A stretch of DNA of 64,000 bases from Buxus sempervirens. Its lineage: Eukaryota; Streptophyta; Magnoliopsida; Buxales; Buxaceae. The translations under genes and the position numbers were made by a program. Below the pieces are notes generated by a model. It was not told the origin of the DNA and made no database searches. It saw only the letters and a program-made list of their open reading frames with translations. Location of the stretch: contig OX387191.1 in NCBI GenBank assembly GCA_947561395.2, forward strand, positions 39,672,939 through 39,736,938, read 5' to 3'. This document shows, in pieces, positions 1-12,335 of this stretch (within the stretch, counting starts at the first letter, position 1; every line of letters starts with the position of its first letter).

Positions 1-230
1 AAATCATTTGGTTTATTTTAATTGCGACTGAACCCAGTTTAATTTGTTCAGGCTACCTATGTACCCAATTATTTGGGATCAAGTCATAACGTAGTTCAAA
101 AGAATAATTTGAGTTTGAATTTAAGGTATTAGCCATAAAAGATCCTACCTCATATTTAATTTGGTTTATTTTAATTAATTGGACCATTACGATCTGGTTC
201 AATTGGGGTTTAATTTGAGTGGTTTAATGT
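1..230. repeat. Left part of a diverged tandem array
   Basis: AT-rich sequence with recurring phrases (GGTTTAATTTGG-like stretches and a block reading about AAGGTATTAGCCATAAAAGATC near 125-146). The same block recurs at about 18142, 18285 and 18421 on the other side of LTR A, roughly every 140 bases. I read it as one diverged tandem array that LTR A split. No coding potential is seen. It could be part of a larger repeat extending left of the window. Confidence 0.6.
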
Positions 231-1871
231 TGTAACGCCCCGGATCCGAGTTACTTACTGAAATGGTAACTCTTCTCCGAAGGTTAATATATCACATAGG
301 ATCGTAATATCAGAGTGAAGGAAAAACATGAATAAAACAATAACTACACAATTAGAGTGCACTATAATCCCAAGCTCAATTATAAAATATCATATCTCAA
401 GTCTAACTCACATGATCTAAGCATTTACCCATAGAGTATCGTCCTCTCCAAATTTGAAAACAAAACAAAACAAAACGGAATGAGATACGAATATCCCAGT
501 AAGTAGCACATGCATGCTCAAATACATTTTATATAGTTCTAAAATATGCACTACAAAAATTGCGACTTTTATCGCCGTTAAATCTTTAGCAGCGGTAAAG
601 CCTCCCACCGCTTAATACCCAGCCGCTAAACCAATTTGCAACAGTCTCAACGGCGGTACGAAATTTACCGCCAGTAATTCGGAGAAATAGCCGACGAGCT
701 ACCGCCACCAAAAGTCGTTTTACTAGCACTAAATACCACTGCTTAATAAGAAAATATTAATGACGGAAATAATTACCGCCGCTAATACGTAGTATCATTG
801 GCGGTAATTACCACCACTAAAAACCTCACGTGATCCCATTTATTTATTAGCGGCGGTACTTCCCGCCACTAATACTTCTTAAAGAGAGTATAAGTATTTC
901 AAAATTACAACTTCATTTGCTGGAAAGCAGTTATAAACATTTTAAGGATTATGGAAAGGAAAATTGTCTACCATATCCTGTCAAAACTTGAAAACGTAAA
1001 GTGCAGTGATTTAGCATTCAAAACAAGCCTCCCTTGGCGACCGAAAGCACAACAAATCTTTTATAACTGTCTACAAAATTAAAAAAAAAAACCCCAAAGC
1101 GAGAAGAATCTCGCACACAACTAAAGAAAAAGAAAAAACGAAGGAACAAAAAACAAAAGTCCGACACGCAATTTCCTTAAACTTAAAATAAAAAAATTAC
1201 TGATTCTATCTTAACGTTAAATACAGACAAAGAGAGAGATTTGAAACCCTGGATCAACACATTTATTTGAATACTCGAGCTAAATGAATCAATATCTCAG
1301 AGAACAAAACACAAGCATATGGAAGGAACGGTTAAAAACTTGGAGACTGTTTGTCTTAATGTACTACCATACACGCATGAAACAACCCAAATGTTTGCTC
1401 GTGGAGTTGGAGAGAACTTTTGAAAGTAAGACTTCAAATTCATTCAATCATACATTGCGAAGGCAAATATTTTTAACCTACAAGCAACGGTCAACGAACG
1501 GCAAGAAAAGAACCATACCTGAGAACGGCCGAAGGCGGCTTGGTGACGGAGAAGACGGACGGCGACGAGAAAACCGGGGAAGGAAAACCTCGGTAGCAAG
1601 AAAACCCTTGGCGGCAAGAAGAGAAGAAAACCCCAGTTCGCGCAGAAGCCATTCGCGTGAATTGGGGATTTATAACCTTTTAGCGGCAGTAACTTATACC
1701 ACCGCTTAAAGAAAATTTCACCGGCAGTAATTACCGTCGCAAAAAATTTATATATTAATTAAGAAAAACATAACTTATATTATTTTACCCGACGGTGGTT
1801 TGCATTATTACCGGCAGATCTACCGCCGGTAAAAAGATGCGCCAAAATTCAAGTTCGCGCCTTTCTTTTTA

Positions 1872-3059
1872 GGGCCCGATTGGTTTGCGGAATTAGGGGT
1901 TGGAATTTGGGTAAGAATTGGAATTGGGTTCCCAATTCCAATTCTTTTGATTGGTTAAATATTTGGAATTTGGAATTGGAATTAAGGCTCAATTCCATAG
2001 AATTAGCTTAAAGTTACCTAATTCCCTACTAAATCGAGAAGAATTGGGGATACAAGGTAGAGAATTAGAAGCACGATATATGCCCGACAAATAGAGCTAG
2101 CAAAATGCGACTTGACCTAACACGAGTTAAACGAGTTTGGGTTGACTCGTTTATTAATTGGGTTGGGGTTTCCCCAACCCGTCAGTAATCGGGTCAACCC
2201 GATTATGACTCGACAACCCGACGAGTAACCCAATTTTCTAAAAAAATTAACAAAAGTGTCCCGTACCAACCCGATTAACCCCAACCCGACCCAAACACAG
2301 TACAACCCGATCCAATTAACCCTCAACCCTATTTTAATCATATTTTTTGAAAAATAATAATAAACGGGTTGGGTGGTTTTCCAACCCGCCTTAATTTAGT
2401 TTAACCCGAACCCGACCCAATTAACCCCCAACCCGATTATGACCCGACCCTGAACCCGACCCTTTGCCAGCTCTACCGATAAAGAAACTACCAAATCTCA
2501 TTCTCCTCTTCCTCACTGGTGTTGCGAAGCTACCAAATCTGGTTCTCCTCTTCCTCGCTTGTGTTGCAGGGACTAGTATGTATCTTCTCCCTTCTTCTCC
2601 TCTCTCTCTCTTTCTCATCTCTCTATCTCTTTTGTTTCCTCTCTCTCCTTCTTCTATATTTCTCTCTTTTTTGTTTCCACTTACTTTGACCTATCGAGTT
2701 GATCATAATCGTTTGGTCTTACATGGAGGACCTGATTAAGACAAAAATATTATTAAAACCCAATAGTGTTGTTTTGGTTTTGGTTGCAGATAATGGATTA
2801 TTGGAATTCATATGTCATGATAATCAGTCGTTTGTGTTATTATTAACATGGGAATGATACAAATCAATTCTTCATAAGTTCATCCAATCAGTGGAATTTG
2901 ATTTTAAATCAATTCTTCATGGAATTGTAATTCCAAATTTCAATTCTCTTGCCATCTAATCACAATAATTTCAATTCTACCCAATTCCAATTCTTAATGA
3001 ATTAGAATTGGAATTATAATTCTTAATTCCAATTCCAATTCATTGAACCAATCGGGGCC
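1872..3059. mobile_element. PIF/Harbinger-type MITE inside the CACTA element
   Basis: Terminal inverted repeats start GGGCCCGATTGGTT on the left and end AACCAATCGGGGCC on the right, with the 3-bp TSD TTA at 1869-1871 and 3060-3062. GGGCC-type termini with a TTA or TAA duplication are typical of PIF/Harbinger (Tourist) elements. Subterminal DNA is rich in AATTCCAATTC repeats. A hAT-type MITE sits inside at 2092-2475. The flanking CACTA subterminal motif (TAGCGGCGGTA) resumes directly at 3061. Confidence 0.85.
2092..2475. mobile_element. hAT-type MITE, innermost insertion
   Basis: Termini TAGAGCTAGCAAA and TTTGCCAGCTCTA are inverted repeats. The 8-bp flanks are CCGACAAA (2084-2091) and CCGATAAA (2476-2483), a hAT-sized TSD with one mismatch. 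The interior is packed with GGGTTGGG/CCCAACCC-type repeats. It sits inside the Harbinger MITE, making a four-level nest: LTR A, CACTA, Harbinger, hAT. Confidence 0.85.
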
Positions 3060-4523
3060 TTAGCGGCGGTAGCATTTTACCGCCGCTAAAGACTGTTTTC
3101 CATGGCGACACAATCTCTCCCGCCGCTTAATTTAGATAAGGGCTTTTAGCGGCGGTAAATAGCTACCGCCGCTAAAACTCCTCTTTTTTGTAGTGATGAT
3201 TCAGTTGTAAATCATGCAACAGTAGCGATAACACAGCAGTTCTGAATAATTCAGCGATAATCCATCAATCAATGTGAGATAAACCCAAGTAATACAACAT
3301 GTAAAAAAAATCTGTAGTATCGAATCAGAAAACGATAAATCACAGCAGGACTCATGAAATAAGACTACCTTTAACTAGGGTGATATCAATGTCCACTATG
3401 CCACCTCCCGGCTTTTGTACGAAGCCGAGTACATGATTATCGTCTTATTGCGGGAGAACCCAACCAGTACAGAGAAGGGTTGGCATGTACTATTCAGTCA
3501 TAGTCTGAGTACACAATAAAATGAGGGAAAGCCGCAACCCACCAGTACAGAGAAGGCCTCATCGCGTATACGATGGAAACGCGTGCACGAACAAAGAATT
3601 AACACTAGCAAAGAACAATCCTTCCCACTATCTAGCTCCTAAATGGATCCATATAGAGCTATTCCCACTAGACTCTAAAACCAATCCAATCATGAAAATC
3701 TAGCAAGTACAACTCATCTCAATCTCAATCATATCATCCCGAGTACACGAGACATCTCTGAGTACACAGAGGCATCAACATCCCAAGTACATGGGGCATC
3801 CTCGAGTACATGGAGGTATAGCATCTACCCAAGTACATGGGCATATCAAACCATCTCTCCAAGTACATAGAGGAAAACCAAATCCAAAATCAATTCCAAT
3901 TCTTCATTTAAGCACCCAAATTTTGATCAAACCAAAAAGAAGAAAACAAAAAATGTGCTAAAAGACAGCAGAAAAGTCAAACCCTGAGGGGACAAAAGTT
4001 AAACTTTTGATCAAGTGCAATTTGGCCACCATATTTCTTCCTAATGATTAGGAAATTCTGACATGAGTCTAACGCAACTGAGTTTGCTCAGATCGGGGTC
4101 CGGATGAAGAAGATATGGGCCGTTCAAACTTGAGGGGGAGCCGAAAGTTGACTTTCTGCTAAACCCTGAATCAATGGCTTAACCTTATCCCAGTGGATAG
4201 AGGGCTCCGATACGGTTCTAACGCAACTGAGTTTGTTAGAATCGGAGTCCAGATGAAGAAGATATGAGCAGTTGAAGTTTCCGGGCAGCAATGCCGGAAA
4301 CTCCACACGTGGCAAAGGAACTGCACACGTGGCAAGAAGCGCAGATAAATATCTTGAGGGTCAATCCGTAAATATCCAAAATTTGCAAAATATCTCAGGG
4401 ATTCAACCAAAATTGCGTAGGGGGCAATCTGCAGTTATCTCAAGTGTCAAATCGGTCAATCCAGGGGGCAATCTGTAAATATCAAAAATATTGGCAGAAT
4501 AACCAGAAATAAATTTCGGTTAT

Positions 4524-7500
4524 TGTAACGCCCCGGATCCAAGTTACGTAGAGAAACCGTAACTTATCACCGAAGGTTAATATATAACCCAGGATAGCAG
4601 TATCAGAGTGAAGGAAAACATGAATAAGAGAATAACTGGATAATCAGAGTGCACTATAACCCAAGCTCAACAATAAAAATACTATACTAAGGCTAACTCA
4701 CATGAACCAAGCATATACCTGCTGGTGCCGTCCTTACCAGAATCTGAAAACAAAACAAAATAGAACGGAATGAGATACGAATATCCCAGTAAGTAGCACA
4801 TGCATGCTCAAATACAGTTTATCAGTTCTAAAATATGATACAGTTGTAAATCATTCAACAGTAGTGATAACACATCAATTCCAAATGATCCGAGTAATCC
4901 AACAGTAATCCATCGATCAGTATGAGGTGCAAGAATAATCCAGTTAAACTAACATATATGTAACATCAAATCAGCAGTGGATAAGTCACAGCAGGACTCA
5001 TGAAATAAGACTGCCTTTAACTAGTGTAAGACCGTGCTCACTATGCCACCTCCCATGAGCGAAGCTGAGCTACACGGTCATCGACTTATTGCAGGAGAAC
5101 CCATTCAGATACAGTAATGGGTTGGCATGTACTATCCTATCATAGCCGCAGCCAACCAGATACAGAGAAGGCCTCATTGAGCTACACGATGGAAACGCGT
5201 GCGTGAACAAAGTGTTATGACTAGCAAAGAACAATCATTTCCACTATCTAGCTCCTAACATGGATCCATATCGAGCTATGCCCACTAGACTCTAAAACCA
5301 AAACCAACAGAGAAATCCAGTAAGCACAACTCATCTCAATCTCAACCATATCATCCCAAGCTACACGGGGCATCCCCGAGATACACGGAGGCAACAGCAT
5401 CCCGAGATACACGGAGCATCCCCGAGATACACGGAGGTAAGATAACCATCAATCCATCAAAAATCCCAAAAACATCATTCGAGTACATGGAGAAACCAAA
5501 TAACCACATTTATCCCAAAATAATTTGACTTTAAGTCCTTTTTCAAAGTATTGCATAAAATTCCCTTTTTATAGTCAAAGTTTGGTGAAATTACTCAATT
5601 TCGGTTAAACCGGCAAATCCGAGGTGAAATTTCCTACTAATAAATCATGTTTCAATTGTATTCACAAGATCAGAATTTATAGACACATCTTTAATCCAAT
5701 AATAAGTTTCACAAGCTTCTTTCATTAATTTCCTTAAAATCCCTTTGAGAGACAAAGTTTAGGTATAAGTGTTATTCTAGCCTTAACCGATAATCTCTGA
5801 ATGCCAAAATCAGATTTCAATCCTCTAAATAAATTCAGATATTGGTGTTATTCTTGTTAAGCTCAAACAGTAGTCTTACTAGTAAAGCTATTCTTAATTC
5901 CTATGAGGATTTACCTTAGTTCACCCTTAATTAATATGAGTCCTTATTGCCTTCCTTTGGTACTCCCAATTCCTTTAAAAACAACTCATTTATTTCCCTA
6001 CTAAGTTTTTTACAATTATCTACTGATATGACTCCAACTTATTTTCAGATATGAGATCTCTTAAAGAAAAGCTTATATTAGCTTTACCTTCATTATTTAA
6101 TACTATAGACAAACCTATACATGATTCCTTAATGCTTTCCAATAAGACTTATAATTTACTTATGTAAAACCTGCATATTTCCACCTTTTAGTTACTTAAC
6201 TACAACAATTAACCTCTAATATGACTCCAAACAAACTCAGATTCGATCTGAACCTAAGAGAACATTTACATAATCTCTACTTCTGCATTCCTATAATGAA
6301 CACCCCACATTTTCAATACTCTAAGAATACTAAAAACTATTACCTAATACTCTTGTTCCAATTTCTTTAATTTAAAACCCCAAATAAAATCCCAATTTCG
6401 CATCTCTTTACTCCTCCAAAGTCCCTAGATTACCACTAGTTAATTTTTCCCAAACAGCTCCCAAGGTAGAATTTAATAGAGGTTTCATAAGAGTTAAAAT
6501 ATGCTGGTATTGAGCTGGGCTCCACAATGATTCATTTTTATATGTCTGTAGATTTAATTGTATGAATTCCTTAGTTCATAATCTTATTAAGCCAATACTA
6601 ACAATTTAGCTTAAACTACTAGAGTAGGCTTTTGATATTTAATCATTTGAAAATGGTTTTAGAACAACAGCCGCACTTGGTTGGAAAAGTATGACTGACC
6701 CCTAACCTTCTGCAACTAAATATTTCTAGAAATCACTTCCTTCTTCCAATATTTAATTGTTCAAAAATTGGATGCTATGCACATCTGATCTTACCACTAC
6801 CTCAGCACATTGATAACACCCTATTATTAACACTCAGCACCAGATTTAGTCAATTCACTATTATAAATAAAATGTGAAGATTTAGCCGCACTTGGATAAT
6901 TGAATTGAATGGGCGCTAACCCCTCCCTGAGGTTGGCACCCTTCGGCCCATATTATAAACAAGACCAGCGCTAACCTACAGAGAGGCTAGCTCTGATCCA
7001 CACCAGTCGGTGCTAAGGTGATTTCTCATGCGAACATTAACTCGGTTGCTGCCATGGTGAAGATCAATTGGACTGAACCAATAACTTCTACTAAATTTAA
7101 CTCAGATCGCTTCTTTTAGCTTCTAGCATTCTCGTAAAGAACAATTGAATTTAACTGAACTAACATCATCTACGAACTATGCATTCTCTCTTAACTGGTC
7201 ATGAACGAAAGATTCATCTACAGTAACTTGAAAACACTGTTTAAATCAAATTTTTGAATGCAAATACATAGGAGTGCTACTTACCTTTTAGTACTAATTT
7301 CAGGATGATACAATTGCTGTCTTCACGAACATAACTTCTACCAATTCTTCTCCAACTCACGATCAATTTGATTTGCTTCTAAAATGTCCAGATCTGCCCA
7401 GGACCAATTCAATTAACTCCTCATCACCAGTTTTGAGAGAAATCCACGATTGCTAGATGTAATCTTAACTATTTGAGCTTCAATTCCACTTCTCCAACCT

Positions 7501-8110
7501 CTGAATTTTCAGATCTACTCCTCTATGAATAAAGTCCTATTCGGCAGTGAAATAACACCATTCTGCTTGATTCAGATCTGAATTGAACTAAACTCCAACT
7601 CTCCATATCAATTCTACTGCTCGACTATGCTTCTTTGCTCTTTAGATCGAACCAGCAACCAGCTCGATTCCTTTCTTCTCCCTTGACTAATTTCTCCAGG
7701 TCTCACTCTATCTTCCCAGGCTCTCCCTCTCAAATTCAGCAGAGAATTTTTCTGAACCAACGCCCTTACCTTCACTTGACAACCCCTATTTATAATTCTC
7801 AATTGCCGCCATCTACTTCTCAAGCAACCACTGATTCTGTGTGACGCCCCAACACATTCCTTATCTACCTATCCAATCATTATCTAATATGATCAAACCC
7901 AATGTCACCCAACATAATTCGTTTATCACCCCTAATTAAACCTTAATTAATTAAATTTTTCCTTAACAATTTATATCCACCAATAAAAATTTTCAGCATA
8001 AATTCCCAATTCAAACTCTTCCGACTTTCCTATATCAATTTAAGTATTGAACAATAGATTTTTAAAATAACCACCAAAATTTTAATAATATTAAAATTTG
8101 GGATTTTATA
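4524..8110 (-). mobile_element. Solo LTR of the A family, inside LTR B
   Basis: Starts TGTAACGCCCCGGATCC and ends GGGATTTTATA (terminal CA changed to TA). The TSD GTTAT lies at 4519-4523 and 8111-8115. It is colinear with LTR A and shows LTR A's empty CACTA target. Sense is minus, with a TATA-like box at about 7786-7796 and a splice-donor-like GGTAAGTAGC (minus strand) near 7285. It inserted at the edge of a palindrome of LTR B. No coding capacity is seen. Confidence 0.88.
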
Positions 8111-8355
8111 GTTATACACAAATCGTGTATAACCGAAATTCAATTCCGGTTCATAAAGTGAAATAAAAAATCGCCCGACATATTCTCAGATTACGTACCT
8201 GATGGAAATTAATTGCTAATCAAGTGCAAAAGTAACCGAAATTTAATTTCGGTTACACATGGTTTATAGTATAACCAAAATTAAATTTCGGTTATACTAT
8301 ATTTGCTTCATAACCGGAATTAAATTCCGGTTATTCATTTTTCGTCTATAAAAGG
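8111..8355 (+). promoter_or_regulatory. Palindrome array and TATA box of LTR B
   Basis: At least four short palindromes built on the same core (AACCGAAATT...AATTTCGGTT and close variants) lie at about 8117-8152, 8230-8254, 8268-8297 and 8312-8337. A TATA box (TATAAAAGG, 8347-8355) follows. A fifth copy sits at about 4499-4523, before the nested LTR. A copy of the same palindrome recurs downstream of the promoter at about 9299-9323. This is the likely U3 promoter of the LTR; a role for the palindromes is inference. Confidence 0.65.
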
Positions 8356-11122
8356 GCTTCAGCAGCCCATTTGCAAGGGGTTAGCCATTTTTGCACTTAG
8401 AGCTCTCCCCTCTCTCCTCTGCCTTGCTCGTCCCCCTTCCTCACACCCCCTCACTCACTCCCAAGCCTTGAAACTTCCATAAGACATCCAAACCATCCTC
8501 ACTCCCTTCCTCCCTCACTTTTACTCAAGAAGGAGGCTTGGAGGAGCTCTTTGGCGCCAAGAGGAGGTACCCTAGCCACTGTTTTGCCGTCAAGGGAGGT
8601 CAACACCACCCAAGGAGGCTTTCCAACCCCAAGGTAAGTCTCCCCACTGTGTTTTATTATACATATATAAAAATGGGAATGATCAGAGCATGTGGCTCTA
8701 TTTTCCTTTTGGTTACTTTATGATCTTCCCTTTTTGAGCATGTTTTCTCTTCATCCCCCTCTTCTTTCCTTTTTGTTCTTCATGAGAATATGATCCCATG
8801 GTAAGGGGAAGGGCCGAAATTCGAAAAGAAGGGATGAGAGTCCATGGAAGCATTTTTTTTGAGTCCACACTCAAGTGTTCTACGAATGGATGGTCTCACA
8901 TGGTCATTCGAAAGGGGAGCATGTTCCCCTCCTCCCTTTAAATCCAATGTATCCCCTTAAAACCCCCATTATCCCTTCTTTATTTGCATGCAAATTTAGG
9001 TTATGATTGGTTTTTTTTACATACTTGCTATACCATGAATCATGCATGCCTAGGATTAGAAATCTCATATGAATACCTTGAAAAGCATGATCCCTACATC
9101 CCGTTTTCCCCCCCATGGTATGTCGACTACTGTTTTTTAGAGGTCCTTGCATGATCCCCTTCCCCTTGGTTCCTAAAAACCCCAAAAAAGTGGCCTAAAG
9201 GGGTTTCTCCCCTTATCCTCGAACCACTGTGGGCCCTAGTGGCCCACACTGCTTCCCAGCATCCCTGGAAGTCCAAGAGGGCAAACATGGTTTCATGGAT
9301 AACCGAAATCCTATTTCGGTTACACTCTTTAAATACCAAAAAACCAGTTTTCAGCCCCTTAGCCCATTTCCAATCTCTTTTGTGAATAAACCAATTAACC
9401 CAATGGGGTTTCGGGTCAACCCGAGACCCAGCATGGGAATTGGACCCAATGGGTCTAGTTTGAGAATCGTGGGCCTTCCAACGGGGCCCACCCAGTCCAA
9501 CTAGCTTGTTTGAATTAAAAAGAAAGATAATTAAATGAACCCAACGGGCCACACCTTTGAGGCCCACCAAAAGCCCAATTTGGAAACATGTTGGATAGGC
9601 TAGGTGGTTTGGCCGTGACTTGGGGTTGGGCCTATCGGGCCCAGCTCCCTTCAAGGGAAGCCCACAAAACCAAAGGATAGGGTCCAAAACCCTAATCCAC
9701 TATTGCCTTGGGCTTCCAAGCCCAAACCTAGGCAATGGGCCCCAAGCCCATGCCTAGCCTATTTTGGCTCAAATAAATGAAGATAAATCAAAATCACTTG
9801 GCAACCACTGTGGGGCCCACCCGATTGGCCCACAAACCATCTCCAGGCCCACTTCTGCATGTAAATTACTTAATCCCCAATTTGAACTTTAAATAAAATC
9901 AATAAAACCAACCAGAACCAAAAGGGGTTATCCAACGTAACCCCAAACGGGACTTGAGCTTTCACTAAAGCACAAATTAGCATCCTGTGGGCCTTCCAAC
10001 GGTGCCCACACACCAGAACCAAATCACTGGGAATAAAAAGATAAAATCAAATCAAAGGGACCCACACCACTCAAGTGGTCCCACCAGACTCAATAAAATG
10101 TGCATGCTGGCTTAGGAACCGGGTGAGATAGACCAAAATTGACTCAAACTAGGAAACCCATGGGACCCGTCATTCGACGGGACGGACCGGGGTGTCTACG
10201 GACTTCCCCGGACCGTAACCGAGACCCTACCTCAGAATCTTAAGCAGCAGACCGCTTACTAAAGAAACCTAGGCACCCAGGTGTCTGCCTGCACCCCATC
10301 AGGCAGTGGCGACTCCAACCCTCCCATTTTACCCTTCAGGAGGCTCGCGCCCACGCCGTGCGATTTCCCATGCACACACTTCATATTCAATAAAAATCCT
10401 TTTTCGTAGAATTTGCACAAAAATTGATTCGATGTAAAGATTTCCATAATCATGACAATCCCGTTTAATCTGAGGTGAAATCAAGTGTTAATAATCAAGG
10501 ATTAACCGTATTTATAAAATCAGAAATTTATAGACACAATTAGTCTAAACAATAAGTCTTATAAATGTTTCTTATAGTCTTTCCACTTCCAAAATACTCT
10601 TTGACACTCCCCCTTTGTTTACCAATTATTTACCTCAAAGAAGGAAATATGGAATCAACTGTTTAAATAAAATATTTTTCTGTAAAATTCTTCTGGAACA
10701 TCAACAATTGAGTCTTGATAGCCTATTACAAGTTTAGTAGTTAGCATGTAACTATTACATCCATTTTATGATCACTTGTTTGTATAAACATTATATTATA
10801 TAACATTCCCTTCATTTTAATTTACTAAATTTTTCTGCAATAATCACTGAGAAGACTTTCATTTAATTCTAGTTAAGTGCTACATACAAAAGAGTTCATA
10901 TAAACTTCTACCATGGCAATTACTAAACTCCTACATGTACTTGTGTGTCATTAAATACATTCAATATTTATTATTATGCAAATTCCTTCCCTTTTGATTA
11001 CTAATTTAAACATCTCCTCACTCACTCCAATTCCATTATTTAATCTCTACTTAATCCATAAAATTAATCCCTAATTGAACTAACCATTGATTAGTAAGAA
11101 GCTGCTAATTTATACTCTGGAC

Positions 11123-11631
11123 TAGGGCTGGCAACGGGTCAAATACGGTACGGATCTGTCATGATCCGAATCCGAACCGAAAATAAAAATCCGATATCCG
11201 AATTCGATCTGAAATCCGACGGATCTTTTATATGTGAATCCGAATTCGAAACCGAATTTATATACTGTATCTGAATTCGAAATTCGACCGAATAAATAAC
11301 CGAAATCCGAATTTGATCCGATTTGAACTTAAAATTCAAAAGTCAAGTTTAACTATTAAAGCAAAATTTAATTATCAAAACTAATGAGCCATATAAATAT
11401 TAAAGCAAGATATGAATAAGGATAGTTCAACCATGGTTTATACAAAGTTTACCAATGATGTAATGAAAAGTATATGTTGATTTCGGTTCGGATCTTTTTC
11501 GAATCGGATATGGACAGATTCGGATTCGGATCCGAATTCGGTCGGATCCGAAATCTGATATCCGTATTCAAATCACGGATCTATATTTTCGGATCGGATT
11601 CGGATATATATCCGACCCATTGCCAGCCCTA
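11123..11631. mobile_element. hAT-type MITE in LTR A
   Basis: Starts TAGGGCTGGCAACGGGTC and ends with its inverted repeat GACCCATTGCCAGCCCTA. A perfect 8-bp TSD CTCTGGAC lies at 11115-11122 and 11632-11639. The interior is a dense set of CGGAT/ATCCG repeats. It is non-coding and uses a transposase in trans, as hAT MITEs do. Confidence 0.93.
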
Positions 11632-12335
11632 CTCTGGACGCCTAGGCAGCCCTGGGCGCCCAGCTTAAATGACAGACAATATGGCAATGGGCGCCCACCC
11701 CAGGGCATTGAGCAGCCCCTGGGCGCCCAGCCAAAAATGAAGGAGCTGATTCCGGCAATGCAAATTCCACCTAGACTGATCTGGTATTTTTATTCCAAAC
11801 CACTTCCTAATCATTCTTACTTACCTAAAGAACTAATTCATGCATAATTGAGTTTAATCTAATCATAAAAACAACCACCAAAGACTTGGCCGCCATTATC
11901 AGCATATTCAATCACCGAATTCAATTTTATTTATCCAATATAATCGATCAAAGCAAATCTCAGGAGTGCTACTTACATCTTAAATGCAATTTTGAGTTGT
12001 TGAAATCCTCAAATCCTCAAGTGGAGTTCTGCAATATCAACTCCATATCTGATCGCACGAGTTTCTACTGCAGAATTTTGATTCTCCTGATCAGATCTCT
12101 ACAGATTTGAATTCCTCTTTGAATGATGATAAAAGTCAATGAATTATATCCTAATTAAAGCTACTCTTACTTGAATTAAGTTGGATTGACTGAGATCCGC
12201 TGATCTCCGATGAATAGAAATTATGCCGCCGATGTCTTCCAGCTCCACACCAAACAGAGACAATGCCCAATCAAATCCTCTCTCTGATCACTGCAGATAC
12301 TCAAAATTCTCCCTCACAATCCCTAGCTCTCCTTC

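Larger units (their letters stand above)
549..3195. mobile_element. Non-autonomous CACTA transposon
   Basis: Starts CACTACAAAAATTGCG and ends TTTTTTGTAGTG, the inverted CACTA terminus. The 3-bp TSD ATG lies at 546-548 and 3196-3198. Both subterminal regions carry many copies of a TAGCGGCGGTAA-type motif in both orientations, as CACTA elements do. The paralogous LTR at 4524-8110 carries the uninterrupted target near 4836-4850, which confirms the insertion. No transposase is present. A 141-codon open frame at 1284-1709 has no recognisable domain. The element holds a Harbinger-type MITE at 1872-3059. Confidence 0.9.
3907..10378 (+). mobile_element. Solo LTR B (Ogre/Tat-like Ty3/gypsy)
   Basis: Bounded by the 5-bp TSD CTTCA at 3902-3906 and 10379-10383. 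The start reads TTTAAGCACCC, the family's TGTAAGCACC with a damaged TG; the end reads GCACACA. Without the nested solo LTR at 4524-8110 it is about 2.9 kb. Sense is plus: palindrome array 8116-8338, TATA box 8347-8355, 5' splice-site-like CCAAGGTAAGT at 8634, the motif GGGCCTTCCAACGGGGCCC at about 9472 (a variant near 9989), and the TGGCGACTCC motif at 10307-10316 shortly before the end. Open frames inside, such as 9127-9687, are not gene-like. The Ogre/Tat assignment rests on family resemblance to the LTR with a PBS at 57697. Confidence 0.85.

Noticed and set aside
1284..1709. 141-codon open frame inside the CACTA element
   Set aside because: Low-complexity basic C-terminus and no transposase motif. 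Its end overlaps the subterminal repeats.
9127..9687. 186-codon minus open frame in LTR B
   Set aside because: Arises from GGGCCC/CCCAA-rich LTR sequence. Similar frames occur at matching places in other LTRs without conserved protein sequence.
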